64,000 nt of DNA from Carposina sasakii (taxonomy: Eukaryota; Arthropoda; Insecta; Lepidoptera; Carposinidae), in NCBI GenBank assembly GCA_014607495.2, contig CP053153.1:8060001-8124000 (forward strand), in the 5' to 3' direction. Within the stretch, counting starts at the first letter, position 1; every line of letters starts with the position of its first letter. The position numbers and the translations under genes are program-made. Under the pieces are notes generated by a model. It was not told the DNA's origin. It made no database searches and was given only the letters and a program-made list of their open reading frames with translations. This document shows, piece after piece, positions 54,501 through 63,500 of the stretch.

Positions 54501-57500
54501 TTTTACTGCGTAATTTTCGTTCATGTTGCCTATGTGACTGTGAGACTACTGTACTGTTAAAATCGCTACGATATCTACTAGGAGACCCAACCTGGATGAT
54601 CTAAATGGTCCTACTACTCCATCTTCAACGTGTGGTGACATCCTGGAAATGCAGTCCTTTATCATGAGTTACATCAGCCTATTGCAGTCGTCTGCTGGAC
54701 GTAGGCCTCCGCCAGGGCACACCACAAGGCTACTGCCATTGGGGTTTTATCGCCCATAGTCACCACGCAAGTCAGGCGGGTAGGTGACCGCAGTCTGATT
54801 TTCGGACTATGTTATTAATACGTAAGGCGGTGCTGCCTACCTTTCTCATGAGTATATTAAGGAAATTCACTTTTCTAATGTCAGTAACGATTCTTTCCAG
54901 TCGTGGAGTTAGCGTGGGAGCAGCTCCCAGCGGCTATCCAGGCCGAGGCCTGTACCTAGAGCTTGGAGGTGGCGAGCGGGACTTGTCTCCACCCTCAGAC
55001 AACGTGATGTTCGACAACCAATGCTATGCGACCACGCCTTCGTCGTCCAATGGCAACTCTGATCAGGACTCCTGTCAGAGGAGGGATATGAGACAACATC
55101 ACCATTCGGTTTGTAATAACTTTACTACTAAACTGTAATTTGAAGTTTGAGCATCATATGCACATATCATATGGACAGGGTGGTCCAAAAGGTGATGTCA
55201 CGAAATTTTTTTTAGATCCTTACACGAGGGGTCCGAGGAGCGTGCAGAAGGTGATGTAGCTGGTAGCAACCAAACCCTATGCCTCATTTGGTGATTTATT
55301 GTGAATGAGCGTTGCATTGGTACGTTCATGGTGTTTCTTCATTTGGTGCCGTTGATTGCTCTTTATGCGTCTCTACAACCTATACTCGCTCTCCATTGTC
55401 ATGCTTTTGATGATGGCGTACTAATTTTGAGTACAGGGATAAAAAAAATAGCCTAAGCGATTATTCCCAATAAAAAAATTCTTTACGCATTTTCATCAAT
55501 CTGCGTTTGGAAGTCCATTACATCATAAAATCGCCTATTAAGAACTACTTTTTTTCATTTAATTATTTTTCTGACAAATTGCAGAAGTTTATAAAAGTAC
55601 TTTGAACCTATGAAACGTCTATTTAGTATTTTTAAGAGCACTTTGAAATTTTAACTCCATTCGAGTCTAACCTAAAATTGAAATTGTGTTAGGCGTTACA
55701 ATTCGGAAGTTCAAACATTCACTATGGGTGCGCCCACCACCGGGCCCTACACCCTCTACTGACCCTCGGATCTGATAACTCATAACTGCGAAAATAGGCA
55801 CTTGCACTAACTACAATCGCCACGAGAAACCAGACCCGAGCACCCAGCATGCAAGACAATACATTGCACTATTCCGAAATCAAAAACTAGATAAATAATC
55901 TATATATGTTTCGCCAACAACCGTGGCATCCTCAGGATTATAGAAATTAGTAAATTAGTAAACCACTAATTTCTATAATCCTGTATATCTGTAGATTATT
56001 TATCTAGTTTTTGATTTCGGAATAGTGCAATGTATTGTCTTGCATGCTGGGTGCTCGCGTCTGGTTTCTCGTGGCGATTGTAGTTAGTGCAAGTGCCTGT
56101 TTTCGCAGTTATGAGTTATCAGATCCGAGGGTCAGTGGAGGGTGTAGGGCCCGGTGGTGGGCGCACCCATAGTGAATAACCTAAAATTTCAACTTCCGAC
56201 CCTTTTTTTAGAAACTTGTAATGGCAAATGTTATATTGTTCATTTATGATATGAAAGAATAATTCAAGACGAAAATATTACAGAAAAAAAAAACTTTTTT
56301 TTTACAATTAACCAAATTGTGTTTTTTTAGCTCCTTGGGGAAGAAATTTGCAAATTCATCTTTAAAAAAAATTATAACTTTGATACTATCAAAAATCGCG
56401 GAATATATAGGTACATAGGGTATTTTTGAATACACCCAGGTGTGAGAAATCTAAAAAAATTGTGACGTCACCTTTTGGACTACCCTGTATTTTATGATCC
56501 GCGAAGTAGGCAGCTAAAATATTGAGCTTATTGTGCGTACTTACCAGATTCTGATAAGAAATTATATCGTGCATGAATCGGGAAGCGCACACATCAGAAT
56601 TACACATAGCTAATGAAGGTTTATACCAATTCACTCATTAGAACCAGGTAACATAATACCATACATAAATAAATATTAACCTAGTCCCACACTAAGATCC
56701 CTAAAGGTCTTGTGTCGTGGGTAGGTACTAACCAACCGTATATAAATACAAAGATAAGTATAGAAACATCCATGACTCGGAAACAAACATCAATATTCAT
56801 TATTATCAATGTTTGCACCTACCGGGATTCGAACCCAGGATCGCATTACAAGCATAATAACAAGCATATTCTTCATCATAGAAGAGTGGCTATAGTTCAA
56901 AATACTAAGGCATTTATCTTTCTAGAAGCCCTGTCTGTCTCGGCAAGCTTCCCAATCAAGTGCGACGCCAGCGCCAGGGTCGCCAACCTCGCGGCTGCTT
57001 TTGGAGTATGAGATGCACCTCCGAAACACCCTGGCCAAGGGTATGGACGCCGAAAGTTACAGTCTGCATACCTTCGAGGCTCTATTGAGTCAGAGCATGG
57101 AAGACTTAGGTAACTCTATACTATGTAGATTTACCCGAGCCCTGATTTAAGTTTGAAGTCCTAGAAGATATGTTATACGATAGGTATGGAGACAATATCA
57201 ATTTATGTGTGCAGAAATCACGATCATTTCATTTCATTTGTCAAATTTCGTCTGGTAAATGTTTAAATACCTACAATACGAACATTCCATTAAGCTATTA
57301 AATATATATAGGTTGATTGGTTGTTTACTTGGTTTTATGCAAGATTTCGATATCACTTACGTTAACAAGTCGCGTCGCATCAACAATCTTGTTTTTGCCG
57401 TCGTTGTCGTTTATTTTCATATTTCAAGTCAATATTCGAAGTCATATTCAAGAATTAGATTCGATGAAATTAAGAAATGATTCAAAATTTTGAGCTTGTA

Positions 57501-60500
57501 ATGGTTTGCCGAACTACTGTTCGCCGATAGAACGTTTCCCCGAAGGCACGTTTCATCGCCGAAAACATCAAACCCTTTGAGTGCTGTTTCGTGAAAAATT
57601 TAAAGAAGTTGAAAGAAATACGTCATAAGTAAGAATCGGCGAATGATTTTATCGGCGTATCATTCGTCGATGAAACGTGCTGTCGGAGAAACGTTTTATC
57701 GGCGAATGATTTTTCGGCAAATCAACCGTGTCGAACAAACGTGCCTTCGTCGAAACGTTCTATCGGCGAAGAGTAGTGCGGCAAAACGTTATAAGCTCCA
57801 AAATTTTACCTTATTGACTAGCTAATTCGGCAATTATATTGGATTCCTCCCTTAAATATCTTCCGTAGCGTACCTACAGGTGAATGAGCGTCTATAATTT
57901 ATATATAAAATATATCTTCTAGTACAGTCCACAAAAAATTATAGTACTATTCATTAAGAGAAGAAATTTGACAAATTTTTATGTGAACTTGTTGCGTTGT
58001 CGCTGTCGCCCGTCTCTCTGCCAAGCATTTAGAAATCTATAGTAGATTAGTCCTATACCTTGGCATATGTTATACACCTATACATTTACTCAATACATAG
58101 TTCGTCGATTTGTAAAATATAACCGCATTCACATAATATAATGGTAATGTTGGCAAAGTATAATTAAGAATAAAGACAATTATTGTCAATCTGTCAAAGT
58201 TATACCTATTTACTAATTGCTTTCAAGCATGATCGATCATCTTCTACATTGTGTTCCATTAGAAACTGCAATTTCAAAACACCAAAAACAAATAAACTTC
58301 TTCCATTTTAATGTGCTTTTATACTAATTCATTGTTTGCCTTTTGTACCTATATATAATTTATATGCCAAATGTTTTATGGATTATTTATAATTATTTAA
58401 TTTATAGGTATACATAACAATGAGGGTTTTCTGAAATAGTCTACGTCAGATGGCAGCACTCAGGTCCAATCAACTGTCAAAATTTTTATTTTTCGATATT
58501 TTTTCGGTTTAGGTATTCATTTTTACGAGTATACAATTTACAAATCTTTATGAAATATTATATTTATAATTAATAATGATTTAGGCGCTGCCTACTATAA
58601 CAGTGGATTGTAGATATTGTCAAAAATTAAATTAGGTAGGTACTCCAACGAACGATGTACTTCGTATTTAATGCACTTATAAAAAAAATTTGATAAAACT
58701 GTTCTTAAAATTCATTCTTTAGGAGGTTTAACTTTTCTTCTGGCCAGCTTACCATTAAAGGAGACGGCGACTTGCCCCTAGAGCCCTGAGCCCAGGTGTA
58801 ATAGCTTCAATGTCATTCATTGACTTTTTACCGAAAAATTGGTAACTTGAGAAGTTAAAATTATTGTTTGGTTTAAAATTATTGTTTGATTATTGGAAAT
58901 AATAACAAATTAAGTAAACCTTGTAAAGCGTCTAAAATTTGACACTGTTCAAAAATTACATTTAATTTTCACAGCAAAATGTATTGTCAAATTATTTATA
59001 TGTTTAGCTTAAGCAATGTTTAAATTCTATTATAAGAAAATGACTATGTTGTAAGGCAAAATCTCCTTTTTTAGGAGTTAGTATATTTAAAAAATTTCTT
59101 TGACTAACTTTAATACTGGTTTTAACTTAAATAGTTATGGTTTTAATACTGAATACTTTGTATTCTGAGGAAATAGAATTATCTCGTCCGGCAAATGATG
59201 ACAGTTTGTTTTTTTTATGTTATTATAATTACTTCTTATAATTACTTTACTTTGTTAAATTTAAAGTAAAATGAACATTTGAGTACGTAGGGCTAGATTC
59301 AAAGCTTCCGGTAGGCTGATTACGTATCCTAACAAAAGCAAAGCAGTAGCAACGAGACAGCGAAAATTGTACAATATTCTTGTTGAAATGTCAAATTTCT
59401 TTGAGATGTTGTTACGTAAAATAAATTTTCCAATCGGCGAATATTGTAAAATTTTTGCTATAGCACTGCTTTTATACACTGATGTATAGCTGTGAAGCCA
59501 GCGTAGGTAATAATATAAACAAAAAATATTTAGAGATTTTCTTCTTCACATAATGTGGTACCATATTGTACATTTTCCCTAGTTATTAATAATCAATCAA
59601 TAGAGCTGATGTAGTCTTCATCTATCGATTTCGATACCCTTTCATAATAGAGCTTTGAAATGTTGTGTTGAAATGTCCATTGATAGGTATATTAAATCTT
59701 ATTATTGTTCATTGTTTCAGAATACAACGACAACTTACCGCCCTCAAATCAACGAAGCCCGTATCCTCCTCGTAGAAGTGAGTACAAAATAATATTAAAA
59801 TATTCGTTATGACATTAACCAAACTGATTAAAATATTATAAAGAATACGAGTAATATAAAGAATTTTGTAATGATTTTGAAGGTTTAGCTTGTAATATAT
59901 ATAACCAGTGACAGGGTGTGTGTGCCAGGCAAATACTGAAATACTGAACAAGTACAATTTTTTCGAGTTATACGACAGTGTTATTATACGTAGGAAATGC
60001 ATTTTTAATTTCATTACCCGCAATGTTTGCTTTCCGCGCCAATTGTATCGGGGATTCTGTGACTAATTAAATGGGCTGATTGGTTATTTTTTGATACTTT
60101 GCTGTTTTTTGGATCAGTTGTGCCTCTCCATTGGCGTCGATCAGTTAATTAAACTTTTTTAGGTGCAATTTTTATTTGAAATTTATACATTGGTTATAAT
60201 TGTGTTTTTAAGTCTTTATCTAAGGCCTACTTAAATGAGTTACATTATTTTTTCCTGAAATAAAAAATAAAAATCGAAAAATTTTGGAATTTTCCTGCAA
60301 ATTTTTTAGTGGTTTTCGCCTCGGAATTATGGTCTGAAGTCACCATATCAACATTTGCCTGGCAAACACCCTGTATAACCCAAGATTTACTGGATTTTCT
60401 CTAGACCTACAAGCTTAAAATGTAGTAGTAGACTTCGTTTCATAGAATAACTCTCCTATGCCTGATTTCGGAACTAACATGTTTTGTATTCAGTGACACA

Positions 60501-63500
60501 GACAATGTAGTCATTGTCATAGCACATACATAGTAACTAGCGCCATCACCTAAAGAAACAATACGGTGAAACGCGCTCTTCCTTTAGCTTTGTTTTCTGG
60601 ATACGCAACAAAATGTTTTTAAGTTCGATGAAACAGCGCCATCTCTTTGTATAGCCTCATACTATAATACAAGACGGTTTTCATATGCTTTTCTCCTGAG
60701 AATATAACTGGGAATCTCTCTGCTGACGAGAGGTTTTCTCGTTAGTTTCTCAGCACATTGAAATGATGTCGCTTTTCATTACTTTCCAAGAGTTCCTTAA
60801 AAGTAATTAACGATGACACGATGACTCTACGGTGGCGATACCATTGCACATTTTTATCAAAATTTTACTTTTATTGAAGGGTTACAAACAATTATGTTCA
60901 ATCCATTCCTTCTACTACTATAAAACTATTAACAGACGTTCCGATTTGGCTGGAGCTGACCATATTGCGACCGATGGAGCAACCGTTCCAACATTGCTAC
61001 AGACGTTCCGACGGTTGGCCATCCAACCGTCAGTTGCCTTTGCTCTGAAGCAGTGAACGGACGTCATGCCGCCTGCTCTTTCAAAGCAACCGATTGCCGC
61101 TATAGTTGTGGCAGCTATACGAGTACATTGCCTACATCGTCATGTTTATTTTTTAAAGTTTTTAATGTAGCCGCCTTGCCTAATTTCATTAGAACCTCCA
61201 GCATGATTAAATATGCTTGATTTCTGATATCTTTGTTAGAATAATCTTTGTGGGTTAAGTCCCACAAACAGGGAAAATCATTATATAATTCCAATAATTT
61301 CACTATTATTTCCCGTTTTGTAACTGCATTCATGTCATTCATGTTGACGTCCTACGTCGGCGGCGTTGCAAATGCGACTGAGCCACACCTTGGTCGTGAT
61401 CGGGTGGTCGGCTCCAGCCAAATCGGAACGTCTGTTAATAGTTTTTATATGACTTGTAACTTAGAAGTCAGTTTGTATTCCTACTTTTTATCTATATTCA
61501 TAGGACCAGCATCGCAGTGCTCGGGTGGAGGTGGTGGAGGTAGTCGCTCGTCGACGCTGCCACTGCCGCACAGGCTCGGTGTGGAGAGACAACACAGCTC
61601 GCGGTCAGACCGGGACGGGTATTACAGGTAATTAAAGGTCTGAAGGATAAATTAAAGGTCTAAAGAGTTTTAGAGAAAGACAAAATCAACTTTATCCTTC
61701 ACATGGGCATTTGATTTTTTATTAGAAAAAGTAGTATGACAATTTTTGAGTCTTTGTGTTTTATTTCATTATGAATTTATAGCTACTAACTTGTCACTTG
61801 TAATCCATTGTGATATCACAGGTTACTTTTCACACTCTGCTTGATAACAGGAAACGGTATCTACATACATATAATATTGCACCTACTTATACTTATTCAT
61901 CATCATCATCATCAGACTATTGCAGTCCACTACTGGACGTAGGCCTCCCCCAGGGCACGCCACAAGACTGCCATGAGGGGTATTCGCCCATAGTCACCAT
62001 CCTGGGCAGACGGGTTGATGACCGCAGTTTGTATTTTGGACTATGTTGTCAACACGGGAGGCGCTGCTGCCCACTTCCTGGGAACCCTTAATCGCCTCGT
62101 ACGATACCCACGGGCAGACATGGGGTGGTACGAATTCTACTCTGCCGGTACCACGCGGCCTTACTTATTATTGAACAAAAAATAATATTACATCCTGTTC
62201 CGCCTATGATTGTCTTTTAAAAAAGTTACCAAATGCTACGTACCTCATCGTATATGTATTTACGTTATAATATTTTTTTGTTGTTCTAGCGATCGCAACG
62301 AATTAATGCGAGAACGGGAAAGGGAGCGGGACCGAGGGTATCTCAGTGATCACAACTCAAGGTTAGTGATACAATATCATAGTTCGAAAACTGGAGGCTC
62401 GAATAGCTAGCTTGATTAGTGATAGAAATGTATATGTAATGTCGATGAGAACATACTTACTCTAGTTGTAGGTACATACGTATATAGTTGTTTTTTGTAG
62501 CAGAATAACTTGATCTGATGTATTCGGTGTTAATTCACTATTTTGTTTAAGGGATCGCATCAGAGACCGAGATCAGGGATACTTAAGTGATCATCAATCA
62601 AGGTAAGTCAAATCTATATTTGGATGTAAGTTAGATACTTCTACATGCGACGAATGTATGTATGTATGTATATGTTTTTTAGATGACTCACACCCTTCTC
62701 AGAGGTTGAGCAGAGGTGTGCAGTTACTACACAACTGCAAGTTATTTCATCTGTCAGAATATAAGAAAGAGTAAAATCTTGAAACTTTGACTGTCCTTTT
62801 ACCCATCTTTTAAAAATCATACTAATGTTCCAGACTGAGCCACATTCGGTCGAAACGAAGCTTACTGACGTACCAATTTGGCTGGACAGTCGGCTTGTCG
62901 GATGCGCTGGCGAACCGACCACGTCCAACCAGTATTAATAATAATTATGTCGGAGCGACCACCCTATACACTTTACGTTTTGGTCGTGATCGGGTGGTCG
63001 GCTCCAGTCAAATCGGAACGTCTGTTAATAGTATTAATTAGTCACAGGATCGCCCGATACAACATGCCCGATGCAACAACTCCTAGTCTATCTAAGTCAT
63101 CATCTTCCTATAAACTAAATTATTTTATTTATTTATTTAAAAGTTTGTTTAGAATTGTTACATTATAAGGTTTTTTTACATGCTTATTACTTAAGGATAA
63201 ATATTAGTAAATCAAAAAGTGAATACTTTTTTTTGTCCCGCTTCCGAAGTTATTGACTAAATTCAACTGATGTAAATGAAATTCAAATAGAACTTTAACA
63301 AACTTATATTAAAATTTATAGTAGATAGTACAATGTCACAATAATTTACAACAACCTCTGAAATCGAGCTCAGACGCCATCCGAGTCCTCTCTGCCTGTT
63401 TTTTTTTAATGAGGCAACGGAATTATAGTTTTATGTGCCATCGCTACATTAAATCCTTAAATAACACAAAATAGGTTTTATTGTTAATCACATATTTTAT

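Noticed and set aside
56712..57011. 99-codon plus-strand frame across the SINE and sif exon 12
   Set aside because: It reads exon 12 in the wrong phase and starts inside the SINE. The in-phase reading gives the conserved [10 protein letters not shown] segment.
59709..60023. 104-codon minus-strand frame over sif exon 13
   Set aside because: It is antisense to a supported microexon and AT-rich, with no motif.
61115..61342. MADF frame as a host gene nested in sif
   Set aside because: It lies between transposon-type inverted ends, is short, and has no splice or promoter context. It is treated as part of the element.
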